From assembly GCA_946800325.1 (NCBI GenBank), contig OX326957.1, positions 15,808,591-15,872,590 on the forward strand: 64,000 nt of DNA. The letters are read 5' to 3'. Numbering within the stretch: the stretch's first letter is position 1; each line of letters opens with the position of its first letter. Below the pieces are notes generated by a model, which was not told the DNA's origin, did not search any database, and saw nothing but the letters and a program-made list of their open reading frames with translations. The position numbers were made by a program, and so were the translations under genes. The stretch comes from Luzula sylvatica (lineage: Eukaryota > Streptophyta > Magnoliopsida > Poales > Juncaceae). Positions 35,884 through 46,829 of the stretch are shown here, piece after piece.

Positions 35884-37178
35884 AATGGTTAAAATAGGAA
35901 TAATATTTGAGGTGCGGGTTGAATGCGGGTTTTGGTGCGGGGTGTGTATCACCATTGCACTCTCCTATAAGATTAGAAATAAATATTTTATGACAATTTT
36001 GTCTCTGTATTCATGATTTAATTTTTTAATATAAGAAAATAATTATTGACGAATTGTGTTTCAAGAAATTACAATTCATGAATAATATTTCAAATAATAT
36101 ACAATATTCGTGTTTGGTTGATGCTTTTTTTTTTTTTACAAATTTAATAACTTTGTGAAGGAAATGAATTTTATACAATAATTTTACCATTTAATATTTG
36201 AAAAAAATAGAATGTGTGTGAAAATAGAGAAAAATCATTAATTTTGATGATAATCATATTTCCATGAAATATGTTTTTGGACATCGTGAATGACGTTATT
36301 TTATTATCTAGTATCAAAAATTAAACATGAAAATAAAATAAATTATGATGGACGTTAAAACATACTAATTTTAAAGTACGAACCAAAGGTCCACTTTTCT
36401 GCGAATTGTCGGGCTCATTGTATAATATAGTAAAAACTTGTCAGTAGTAGATTAGTTCCATATTACATGATAATTTAACCAAAAAAAATGGTAGTACTAT
36501 CCGATAATTATTGGCTTGAAAGTCGTCGAGTTGTTGCCTCCGTGCGTGTTTTGTAGTTGCTGATTGTTGCGGGTGCCTCTCGTATAAATTTTCTAATTTA
36601 TTTTCGGGGAGTCGTGGCTGCACAAACATAAATTTCGAGAAAGAAAATAATAATAGTACTATTTTTATAAAATTTGGAGGAGAAGAGAAGGGAGGCAATG
36701 CCAATGTCATTATAATATCTTAATAGATTCGTTACTAAATGATTTGAAATATAACTAAACTGACTATGTACATAATGATTTAATTTTTATTCACGTCAAA
36801 TAATACGTTTGATACAAGTAATTTTCGGTTCAAAAAAATTATAAAAACGATGCGAAATCAGAGGCATTGACAAAGAGGAAAGCAAGGTTACTTCAAACAA
36901 ATTAATGATTTATTAGTAGACAATCAATGCAAAGTTCGATGCCAAAATCACATGGCATCGTGTAGGGTGCCAATTGAGCAAATTCATCAAATAATGCTTG
37001 TCTTAACGTTCATCTCCTCCATCTTGAGACATGCACACTCCCTTTATTCAATAAATAATTAGATGCACACTCCCAAGTACCTTTGAAAATTCAAATTCCA
37101 AATCAAATGTTCATGTGGCAACGAGCCAGCCTCATTCCACAAGGATCAATCAGGACTCGACCCATCTTATGAGAACCC
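35884..37178. other. Intergenic DNA upstream of PRX-C
   Basis: No supported gene. A minus-strand 89-codon ORF (36441-36710) has a hydrophobic N-terminal stretch followed by a charged tail, but no recognisable family motif. Confidence 0.4.
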
Positions 37179-37186
37179 TATAAAAG
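37179..37186 (+). promoter_or_regulatory. TATA box of PRX-C
   Basis: TATAAAAG in a GC-flanked context 65 bp before the ATG at 37244, ideally spaced for a start of transcription near 37210. Confidence 0.7.
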
Positions 37187-37243
37187 GGCATCACTCTCAA
37201 CACATTGCAGTGTTCAACTTTGTTTGTTCTTTTCACATACAGA

Positions 37244-38513
37244 ATGTTTAAGACTAGTCTCTTTCTCACACTAACCCTTGCTTTCTTTCTCTTCTTCATC
37301 TCAACCCCAACACATGCCTTGGAAGTTGGATTCTACAAGAACTCGTGTCCACAAGTCGAAGAGATTGTTCGCGAGACTGTTTTCGGTGCCTATTCCGATG
37401 ATCCGACAGTCACCGCCCCGTTACTCAGGCTACATTTTCATGATTGTTTCGTAGATGTAATTTATCAAATCCATGCTAACTTTGCATTTACACAGTATTT
37501 GATATCTTTGAAAATATGTATTTGATTTTGTAACAGGGTTGTGATGGATCGGTGTTGGTAAATTCTACAAAGAATAACGTCGCGGAGAAGGATGCGAAGC
37601 CTAATTTGACCTTAGATGGATTCGCTGTGATCGATGCGGCGAAAGACTTGTTAGAGAAAAAATGTCCTGGCATCGTCTCGTGCGCCGACATTGTCGCACT
37701 CGCCGCAAGGGATGCGGTGTCTCTGGTAGATTTTACAACTACAATAATTTTGTTCGACACAATATAAACAAGTCTAATGTATAACTCACTACGTTCATTC
37801 AAGATTCGTCACTATTTCTGAATGATCATTGATTTTGTTTTAGGCGACCGCAATTGTAAGAAAAGGCAAGTGGAGCAAGGATGATAACATGTATGAAGTG
37901 GAGACGGGTCGACGTGATGGAATTGTTTCCAAGGCAAAGACGGCCCTTAAAAACTTACCGTCTTCATTTTGGGGAATTTATCAGCTCAAGAAATCCTTCG
38001 CGTCCAAGGGTCTCGATCTAAAGGACCTCGCTGTTTTATCTGGTATTCATTTCTTTTTTTCTCATTGATTATATTAAAAGAACCTCAAAATCATTGTCAT
38101 TTTATTCAGGTGGACACGCGATAGGTAATTCTCACTGCAACTCGTTTGCGAAGAGGCTGTACAAGTTCGATCGATATGGTGGCATGGACCCGAGTCTCGA
38201 TCCCGCCTTTGCGGCCAAGTTGAAAAAGATATGCTCGCGCACCGACAACACCACACAACTAGAAATGGTGCCGAAGAGTTCGTTAACTTTCGATACAAAA
38301 TATTACCAACTCGTAGCGCAAAAGAGAGCCTTATTTACCTCCGACGAGGCCCTTTTGAGAAACAAAGTTACGAGAGACTATGTGTTGTCACATATTAGAG
38401 ACTCGTCTAGTTTTTTCCATGATTTTGGTGTGTCCATGGTTAAAATGGGGAGAAATAGAGTGCTTGAAGGGAAATATGGGAAAATTAGAAAGCATTGTGC
38501 TATTGTTAATTAA
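37244..38513 (+). CDS. PRX-C: class III peroxidase (334 aa)
   Basis: Exons 37244-37456, 37537-37725, 37844-38042 and 38110-38513 with GT-AG introns at family positions. Residues 1-25 form a signal peptide ending THA. The mature enzyme starts [11 protein letters not shown], so there is no Pro-rich spacer. Catalytic hallmarks are [59 protein letters not shown] (proximal His) and all eight cysteines. TFDTKYY is canonical, unlike PRX-A and PRX-B. Exon 3 begins with about nine more residues than usual before VETGRRDG (rich in K, S and D); an alternative acceptor nearby could shorten this. Expected to be secreted and to oxidise phenolics with H2O2. A strong TATA box precedes it. Confidence 0.9.
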
Positions 38514-38776
38514 TTGATGATCATGTCAATTTGGTCACTTGATTGTATTGTAGAATGCATTAGTTTTTTTCCAAAAACTAATTAACAAGTCTCAACTCTC
38601 AATTTGAGTTATTTATCTTCTTTATTTTGTAATTTAAATGTCAATGATTAGAATTTTGAATCTCATCCTACAAGCAGACCGTTGTGTGATATTCCCTTTT
38701 ATGTTTTGATGGGAATAATTGGATATATTATTTGATCTTCCTCGTAAAATGTGAGTTTCAAATTGTATTCAGAATT
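38514..38776. other. 3' flank of PRX-C
   Basis: Untranslated and intergenic sequence up to the border of the segmental duplication. Confidence 0.4.
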
Positions 38777-40183
38777 AACATTAATGTGCCCATTTGTTTC
38801 CATGATCTATTATTGTCTATTATTCGATTGGACTTTTCTCATTATTTTTTTTCATGGACATTTTTTGATTCAATAAATTTCGGACGAAACTCGATTAATG
38901 GAGATTACCAAGTAGAAAAAAATTACACTGAGATTAGAGCATCTAGATAATGGCTAAAACGTGAGGCTTCCATGTGAATGTGCATGTATTAGCAATTCAG
39001 GGGGACAACTCATTGCTGCAATTATAATTTACATATATATTTTGTGTCCACATTACTTCTCCCGATCTAACCTCACTTCTTAATCTTGTCCCTCCTCCAT
39101 TATATTTTCTTTGCAGCCAATTTACACTTTGTAGTATTCAATACTTTTTACTAATTAAGAAGGATTTTGGTTCGAGTCACGTTGGTAGTATCAATAAAAA
39201 TATGAAACCAAAATATATAAGATTCGTGGATTAAGTTTCTTTCGAACAAAAAAAAAATACTTTTTACTAATTACTCGATCATTTATAATTGACGAATATC
39301 CCTCTTTTTATTAATTGTATATTTATAATTGACAAATGTCCATGTTATTAAGAAAAATAACAAATGTCTAAGAAGCAAAAATAGTTGATTTTTGTAGTGG
39401 GTAGAAAAAAGGTTGAATAAGCCTGTTGGCCCGTTAGTGGCCTAAAAGGATATAATGGATCGGTTTAATTTATATTCAATTATTTTTGGCCCAATAAAAT
39501 ATTGATTGATAACCAAGCCGAGGTAACCAATTATGCTATGAAATTATATTAAAGCCTTCAAATTCACAACACTATCCTCTTTGCGACATTAATATAAATA
39601 ATTAACATGTACCAACATAATTAACTTGTACTAATTAACAATACATCGGTATTAATTAAATTGTGAATTAATCATGTTGCTATCGCATCAAGAATAGTAT
39701 GATGAAATTGGAGGACAATGTTAATGATCTCTATAACTTTGTATACCGAGAGTTTTTATGGTTGACTTTTTAAAGGGTTACGTATGGCGACACACAAACA
39801 CCAAAAAGTTGAGTTGATGCATCAATTGAGGGAGATTAATGAGAATTAATTAGATTGATTAACAATCAAATCAGTGTATAGTTGGATTGATTGGATTAAA
39901 GAGTCTAATCAATCCAATTAAATCTTCTCGATTGACGTATCAAAAATATTTTTTTTGTGTTTGTGGGGCCATGGTATATTTACATATTTTTAATCAATCA
40001 TGAAAGTTTTTTTCTATGAAACGTGTAGGGCGTATTTATCCTCAGTGTACATTTTCATTAAATAGAAAATATCAACACAATGTTTATAGTTTATCGAAAT
40101 TGAGATAAATATTGCAAAACGCAATACATTAGAGAATGCAAGATAAAAAAAAAAATAGATTTATTATAAAATCTTTACTCATG

Positions 40184-40513
40184 TTATTGACCTACTTGCG
40201 CCTCCATCAACTCATCTTGCTCGGCTATCCTCTCGAGTCCTGATTCCCGGTTTCGTCCTCGGCCCCTTTCACCGCCTCCACTTACGAGGCTTGCCATGAC
40301 GTGTTCAATAGACAAGATCCCATTCTTGGCCTTGTTCATCATCTTCTTCAGCTCTTTCTTCGTCATCCTAATCTTTATAGTGATCGGGCTAGACTTTTTG
40401 TTTGCGTCTATTGGCTCCGAACTTGACTGATTTTCTTCGTGCTTCGGAGGATCAACGAGTTCGGCTAAGTCTGTGCCGGTCCAGTGTTGTTCGCGATCAA
40501 TGCAGTTCCCCAT
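40184..40513 (-). CDS. Small MGNC-type putative myristoylated protein, copy A (109 aa)
   Basis: Starts MGNC, giving Gly2 for N-myristoylation and Cys4 for palmitoylation, so membrane attachment is likely. The middle is acidic and Ser/Gln-rich. Residues about 46-80 form the conserved part, with SSPITIKIRMTKKELKKMM followed by a helix ending IEHVMASLV, like small plant proteins of unknown function that end in a K-I-x-hydrophobic-T-K-K-x-L module. The C-terminus is Arg/Glu-rich. An in-frame upstream ATG would add 37 residues, but that extension is out of frame in copy B, so MGNC is the better start. No intron is evident. A second, diverged copy lies at 51825-52202. Confidence 0.65.
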   Translation of the reverse strand: MGNCIDREQHWTGTDLAELVDPPKHEENQSSSEPIDANKKSSPITIKIRMTKKELKKMMNKAKNGILSIEHVMASLVSGGGERGRGRNRESGLERIAEQDELMEAQVGQ

Positions 40514-41064
40514 AAACCTTTCTTTTTCCTTCTCTCTATCTCCAAATATTTTGTAGACCAGATTGCTAATATGATGAAAAGGTCTAATATATTGCTTTTC
40601 ATCACACACAAGATAGGAGGGCATTTAAATGGCCGGGTCGAGTACATGATTTCTCCATTGTAGACAAACAAGGGAAATCTCCTTCTTGTTAAGTATGGGA
40701 CTACTTCACCTAAAAGGATATCTCCAGTGTCGATGTGAAATGGAGATGAGCGGACAGTATTAGAGATCCAATTGAAAAGCCAAATCAAAGAAACGGAAGT
40801 TGAGAATTTGTATGATGTTTCACTAATTACTAAAATAATTTAGTTGATTAAAGCTGGGTTTTGTTAAATATATGTTACGGAAATAATATAGTTGAGAATG
40901 TATATTACGATTATTTAACTACTTTTAAATAATATAGTTGAGAATGTATATTACGATTATTTAACTACTTTTAAATAATATAGTTGGCCGGATTTTGAAA
41001 TAAAATACGACCACATCATAGCAGAGAGGATAAAGATATTCGTTATGAGACAACTAGTGTGAAT

Positions 41065-41537
41065 TAGGGGTGGACAAATGGTTTGGTTTATTTGGAAACT
41101 GAATCGGACCGGTCGAATTCGATTTAATCGGTTCGGTTTTTCGGTTTATTCGGTTCGGTTCGGTTCAAAAATTTATATTATTCGATTTATTCGGTTCGGT
41201 TCAGTTTTGGTTTTTCAAAAACCGATTAAACCGAACCGACCAAATTAGTATTATTTTTCATGTTTTTTATTATATTTATTTTACAAAATTAATAATTCAT
41301 ATTGTAAAATTAGAAATAATATAATTATATTTTATATGATTTTTTTTATATTTTTTTGGTAAATAAAATTTGAATTTTATCATTACAGAAGTTTTAATTC
41401 GGTTCAACCGAATAAGAAATTCGGTTTAATCGGTTCGGTTTTAATTCGGTTCAAGTTTTATTCGATTCAGTTCGGTTTGAATCGGTTTAGCCTTAATCGG
41501 TTCGGTTCGGTTCGGTTCAACCGAATGTCCACCCCTA
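41065..41537. mobile_element. hAT-like MITE rich in TTCGGTTCGG repeats
   Basis: Ends TAGGGGTGGACA and TGTCCACCCCTA are perfect inverted repeats. It interrupts the A/B duplication exactly here (copy B lacks it). A TGTGAA phrase lies on both sides, consistent with an 8-bp TSD that has decayed. The interior is full of CGGTTCGGTT variants. No ORF. Confidence 0.65.
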
Positions 41538-42693
41538 GACTGTGAACACTAGTTCCGATTCGTATATTTTCCACGTTTGTTCTAAATTTCATTAGAAATT
41601 AATTTTTTTTTTTTAAATGAAAGTCTGATACTTGTCTTTATGTTGCATTTATAATATCATTAAAAAATTAATTATATTATAATTACAATTTTTTTCTACA
41701 ATAAATTAAAGAAAAAAATTATCAGAAACAATTTTACAATGTACAATCATTTATAACACAAAAAATAATGAAAAAAATATTTTTCTCGTGAACATATATT
41801 GTAAAATACTTTGAAAGATTATATGATAGATATTATTTCTCACATACACATGGTATTTTTGGTTTTGTAGACGATTGGCAAAATATCAAGTACAAAAACA
41901 ACTATTAAAGATTTAAGTAGGGGAGAACACTACACATAATGAGGCATCTGGGGCGGGTAGATCCGTCCCTGAAAAAAAAAACTAGAGAGTTCCTCGCGCC
42001 GCTTCGGTTATATAATATAAATTTATTATTGTGAATTATTGAAGAATTGATAGTTTTAGTTTAATATCAATATTTTTATTTTATAAATTGTTTTATCAAT
42101 ATTTATGCGTGTAGAAAAGTTAACTATATATTTGTTTTGGATGAGTTTATGCTAATTAACATAATTCTTTTGTACGTTATAAATATTTTTGAAATAGATA
42201 TGACATGACTTGCAATTTATTGCAATTTAGAGTGTCAATTATATCTTTATTTTGTGAGTTAATAGTTAATACATGATAGAAGCCGATTGTAAAAACAATA
42301 ATAGAATTACAGTGTTAAAACATATTGTATATGATACATTCTATATTATATCCTTTATTAAAAATATGATTTAATTTATTAGTGGTTCGACATTATCATT
42401 AATAATATCAATCCAATCAATTATATGAAACCAGTATTATTATTACAAACTAATATTAATCACATATCTAATATTAACTTATATTTACAATAATTATATT
42501 GTTATTTAATTACGTTTTTTATTTATTTATGTAGTTTGGTGTATGTTTCATTTTGAATTGAACATATGAAAAATAATTACAATATGATATATAATAAAAA
42601 ATCTTTGTAAATTTAGTTAGTCTTTTATAATACAATACAATATAATATATATATAATCATTATTTTATATCAATTAAAAAACAACACTATATA

Positions 42694-42697
<4 letters not shown>

Positions 42698-42760
<63 letters not shown>
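42698..42760. repeat. (AT)n microsatellite
   Basis: About 60 bp of uninterrupted AT/TA dinucleotides, found only in copy A of the duplication. Confidence 0.9.
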
Positions 42761-42764
<4 letters not shown>

Positions 42765-43844
42765 CATTATTTGTTATCAATTAAAAGACCAACGTAAATT
42801 ATATTTCTTCTAATTACCGTATAAATATTTTAACACGTATATAATATATTTTGCCGACGACAAATTTAAAAAATCCACTTTGGATTAATGTATAATTATT
42901 TTAGCATGTATGTACTTTATGAACAACAAATTAAAAAAAAAAATCAACCTTGTGAACACTCGTTACGATTCGGTATATTTTAAAAAAAATGAAAGTCTTG
43001 TAGTCTTTATGTTGCATTTATAATATCATTAAAAATTAATTATATTATAATTATAATTAGTTTTTTCTACAATAAATTACAGAAAACAATTTACAATCAT
43101 GTATATACAAAAATATATTGAAATTTTTTTTTTCTCGTCACCATATATTGTAAGATAGTGAAAGATTATATGATAGATATTTTTCTCACATACACATAGT
43201 ATTTTTGGTTTTGTAGTGGACTTGGAATATATCAAGTACAAATACAAGTATTAAAGATTTGAAAAAAAGCTCACTTTTGCCTCCTGAACTGTACCAAAAA
43301 ATGCAAGTTGCCCCCCAAACTTTAATTTTGTTCATTTTACCCCTTGAACTCTCGATTTTGCTCACTTTTGCCCCTTCCATCAGTTAACTGCCCAGTCAGC
43401 AGTTAAGTGATGACATGACAGTGTGATGTGGCAATTTTTAGATGATTGTATTGATGACGTGGCAAAATTTAAATTATAAAATTATATATCCAATAACCAA
43501 CAAATAAATCCAATAACCAATTTAATCAAACCCATTAACCCATTATTTTAACCCCTCTCTCACTCACTCACCCAGGTGCTCGTGCTCTCTCTATTCTCCA
43601 AGCTTCTCTCCGTCGCCGGTCCGTCGCCAAGATCCCGTCGCCAAGCTCCTGTCGCCGGTTAGCTCCTCTCTTTCTCTTTCTCTTTCTCGCTGGCTCTTTC
43701 TCTTTCTCTTTCTCTTTCTCGCTGGCTCTTTCTCTTTCTCTCTCTCGAGTGGAATTCTCGCTGGCTCTTTCTCTCGATTTAGTTGATTTTTCCTCAATTT
43801 TCTGAAATTAGGGTTTCGAGTGGAATTTTAGGGTTAATTTTAGC

Positions 43845-44110
43845 CAAAAAAACAGCAAATTAGGGTTAATTTCAGCAAAACAACAGCAAATTAGTGTTAA
43901 TTTCAGCCAAAAAACAGCAATTTTCAGCAAATTAGGGTTTTTTCAGCAAATTAGGGTTAATTTCAGCAAAAAAAACAGCAAATTAGGGTTAATTTCAGCA
44001 AAAAAAACAGCAAATTAGGGTTAATTTCAGCCCAAAAACAGCAAATTAGGGTTAATTTCAGCCAAAAAACAGCAAATTAGGGTTAATTTCAGCCAAAAAA
44101 CAGAAATTTT
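43845..44110 (+). repeat. Left array of ~31-bp GTTAATTTCAGC repeats
   Basis: About eight degenerate units of CAGCAAATTAGGGTTAATTT followed by CAGC(C)AAAAAA. Mirrored in inverted orientation at about 45765-46075. Confidence 0.8.
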
Positions 44111-44341
44111 CTGATCATGAATTGGATACAATTGCGATGCAAATTTGGTTTGTTTTCTAACTTACTGTTCAAATTTGAATTTTTAAATTAGTTACATGAA
44201 AACTGGGTTGGAAGAGGCATGCTCCAAATATCGTAAGTAAACTTCTCTCTTTCAACACTAATTTTCTATCAATTTATCTTTTGCATTAGATCAATAAGAA
44301 AATTTCGAGTAATTGATTGATTTGAATGGTTTAATTTACAG

Positions 44342-44749
44342 CGTTGCGGTGATGACAAGAGCGTTCCCAAATGCAGAGACCAAGGATATAATTCTGTTAC
44401 AGGAGATGTCCAGTTACTTTCTTCTTGCTTGTGGCTTGATCTATGTCGTCTCGGTAAAACTCACCATTTTCAACAATTTCTAAAATTAGGGTTCCAGATT
44501 TTCTAATAATTGATGAAAATGATATATTTTAGGGTGTTTGTTGTTTTTGAAATTTGGAAACGTCAAAGGGAGAAAAAGGAAATTACACGAGGCCAAGCCG
44601 CCAAAGATCTCGAGGTAATTGCACTTTGAAATATTTTTCACTCGACACCAAATGACAATTCGCTTAACACCTTATATATTTTTCACGTATAGGAATTAGA
44701 AAGGCGAAGAGAAGAACTTGAGGCTCTATTACTGGCCGAGGCGGCCTAA
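44342..44749 (+). pseudogene. Captured gene fragment, weakly OPA3-like
   Basis: Three exon-like blocks with GT-AG borders: 44342-44455, about 44533-44614 and 44693-44749. They read VAVMTRAFPNAETKDIILLQ, a hydrophobic segment SSYFLLACGLIYVVS, then FVVFEIWKRQREKKEITRGQ and a charged helix ending in LLLAEAA and a stop. A membrane segment followed by a VFE-basic/charged coiled coil recalls the C-terminal part of OPA3-like mitochondrial proteins, but similarity is faint. The second block is one base out of frame with the first at the visible acceptor, so it is likely non-functional. It may equally be an unrelated host fragment. Confidence 0.35.
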
Positions 44750-45258
44750 ATAACCAATCAATCAATCAATCCATTTATTTGTTTATTTCTTCAATTTAAT
44801 CAAATAAGCTTTGGATTCTTGGTATTTTTATGGTATTTATTTCAAATGATTGTGCAAATAAACTTGATTGTGTTTAAATTTGATATTTGTTCATTTTTTT
44901 GTGATGCTACTAATTAGGCAATTTCTCCTTCATTCTCTGTGACTATTGCGTAAGTTCAGAATCAAATTATATCATAACACCATAATAAAGTTTACACATG
45001 GCAAGTTTTAACAAACAATGTTACAAGCATAGAACTCAAAAAGAGCAAAAAAAATGTTTATGATTGATTTACATGATTTTTCCTAATTTTTTGAATCCTA
45101 AAAAACCTACCAATACAATAATATGAAAATAACAGAAAAAAAAAATACAACAAAAGTTGCTCCATAACCCTACAAACTGTACAAATTCATAAATTCATCA
45201 TTACATGGATGTTAGTCTCTAATAACTATACTTTTACGAATAATAATAAATAATAACA

Positions 45259-45745
45259 TCAAAATGGGTTACGAATTTCTTTTGCGATCGGCCTAGGCAA
45301 TACAACGGGGTGGTAATTTGCATTCCCACTCATCATACTTACATGACTCGTATTATTATTATTATAATTACTCGTATTATTATTCGATACCATATAATTT
45401 TGCTGCTGCGGCGAAATATTATACGACATTATTTCATGGTTCGGATATGGCCGTGTATACGAATTCGAGATATAATTCGAATGTTGCGGCGAAATATTGT
45501 ACGATATTATTTCAGGGTTCGAGTGCAGCCTTGCGTGAGCTCCGTTCATATTCGTCTCGTTGTTCCAACAAAAATAATAATTAATATTCCTTTAATTAAA
45601 TATATAAATTAATAATGGCTTACCACATGGATTGTTTGCCTTTATCACTCTTATTCGAAGGAGGCTGTTTCCTTTCCCTCGGACTCTCCTGAATTTTAAG
45701 CGCCGAAAAATGGGGTGAATTCAGTCCAAAGTCATGATAATCTTT
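45259..45745 (-). pseudogene. Asn/Tyr-rich gene-like fragment of unknown identity
   Basis: A minus-strand exon-like block (45745-45624) reads DYHDFGLNSPHFSALKIQES then PRERKQPPSNKSDKG and ends at a GTAAG donor. A second block (about 45585-45259) is a low-complexity Asn/Tyr/Ser-rich frame with two SYNISPQ repeats and ends VVLPRPIAKEIRNPF. No family is recognised. It may be captured host sequence or part of a transposon gene. Confidence 0.35.
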
Positions 45746-45764
45746 AACAAGCATTACAAATTTG

Positions 45765-46075
45765 CTGAAAATTAACCCTAATTTGCTGAAAATTTGCTAA
45801 TAATCATTAACAAGCATTTACAAGTTCCCCCAAATTAACCCTAATTTGCTGTTTTTGGCTGAAATTAACCCTAATTTGCTGTTTTTTTTGCTGAAATTAA
45901 CCCTAATTTGCTGTTGTTTTGCTGAAATTAACCCTAATTTGCTGAAAAAAAAACCCTAATTTTCTGAAAATTGCTGTTTTTTTGCTGAAATTAACATTAA
46001 TTTGCTGTTTTTTTGCTGAAATTAACCCTAATTTGCTGTTTTTTGGCTAAAATTAACCCTAAAATTCCACTCGAA
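45765..46075 (-). repeat. Right array of ~31-bp repeats (inverted partner)
   Basis: Repeats of TTTGCTGAAATTAACCCTAA, the reverse complement of the left array. Confidence 0.8.
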
Positions 46076-46829
46076 ACCCTAATTTCAGAAAATTGGGGAA
46101 AAATCAACTAAATCGAGAGAAAGAGCCAGCGAGAATTCCACTCAAGAGAGAGAAAGAGAAAGAGCCAGCGAGAAAGAGAAAGAGAAAGAGAGGAGCTAAC
46201 CGGCGACAGGAGCTTGGCGACGGACCGGCGACGGAGAGAAGCTTGGCGATTCTCCTTTAATGGCGAGGGAGAGAGAGCACGAGCACCTGGGTGAGTGAGA
46301 GTGGGGTCAAAATAATGGGTTAATGGGTTTGATTAAATTGGTTATTGGATTTATTTGTTGGTTATTGGATATATAATTTTATAATTTAAATTTTGCCACC
46401 TCATCAATACAATCATCTAAAAATTGCCACGTCACACTGCCACTTCATCACTTAACTGTTGACTGGACAGTTAACTGATGGAAGGGGTAAAAGTGAGCAA
46501 AATCGAGAGTTTAGGGGGTAAAATGAACAAAATTAAAGTTTGGGGAGGCAAGTTGCACTTTTTGGTACAGTTCAGGGGCCAAAAGTGAGTTTTTTTTCTA
46601 AAGATTTGAGTAGTGGAGAACACTATAACACAATAAGGCATTTGGGGCGGGTAGATTCGCCCCTGAAAATAAGCAAAACCACCCCTAGTAGTTTTACTAT
46701 CTGATACCCGCCCCTGAAAGTTAGGTAGACTCCTAAAATCTAAGAATATAATTTTATCATCTAAAACCCATGATAACGCAATAAAGATACATAGTAAAGA
46801 GAAATACTATTTGATATAACTAGGTTTTA

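Larger units (their letters stand above)
43262..46599. mobile_element. Pack-MULE-like element with very long TIRs, 9-bp TSD
   Basis: The two ends (43262 to about 44110 and about 45765 to 46599) are inverted copies, both beginning with an A-run then CTCACTTTTG. The perfect 9-bp duplication AAAGATTTG flanks them (43253-43261 and 46600-46608), and the duplicated copy at 56.1 kb shows the empty site. The TIRs include a CT-rich tract and an array of about 31-bp GTTAATTTCAGC repeats. The 1.6-kb centre has spliced gene-like fragments on both strands but no transposase, the usual make-up of a Pack-MULE. Confidence 0.82.

Noticed and set aside
36441..36710. Possible small secreted peptide gene on the minus strand
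   Set aside because: A hydrophobic N-terminal stretch is present, but no known peptide-hormone motif, no conserved cysteine pattern and no supporting context were found.
43845..44110. Telomere-like array (TTAGGGTT phrases)
   Set aside because: The unit is about 31 bp with a conserved GTTAATTTCAGC part, not the 7-bp plant telomere repeat, and it is mirrored in the other TIR.
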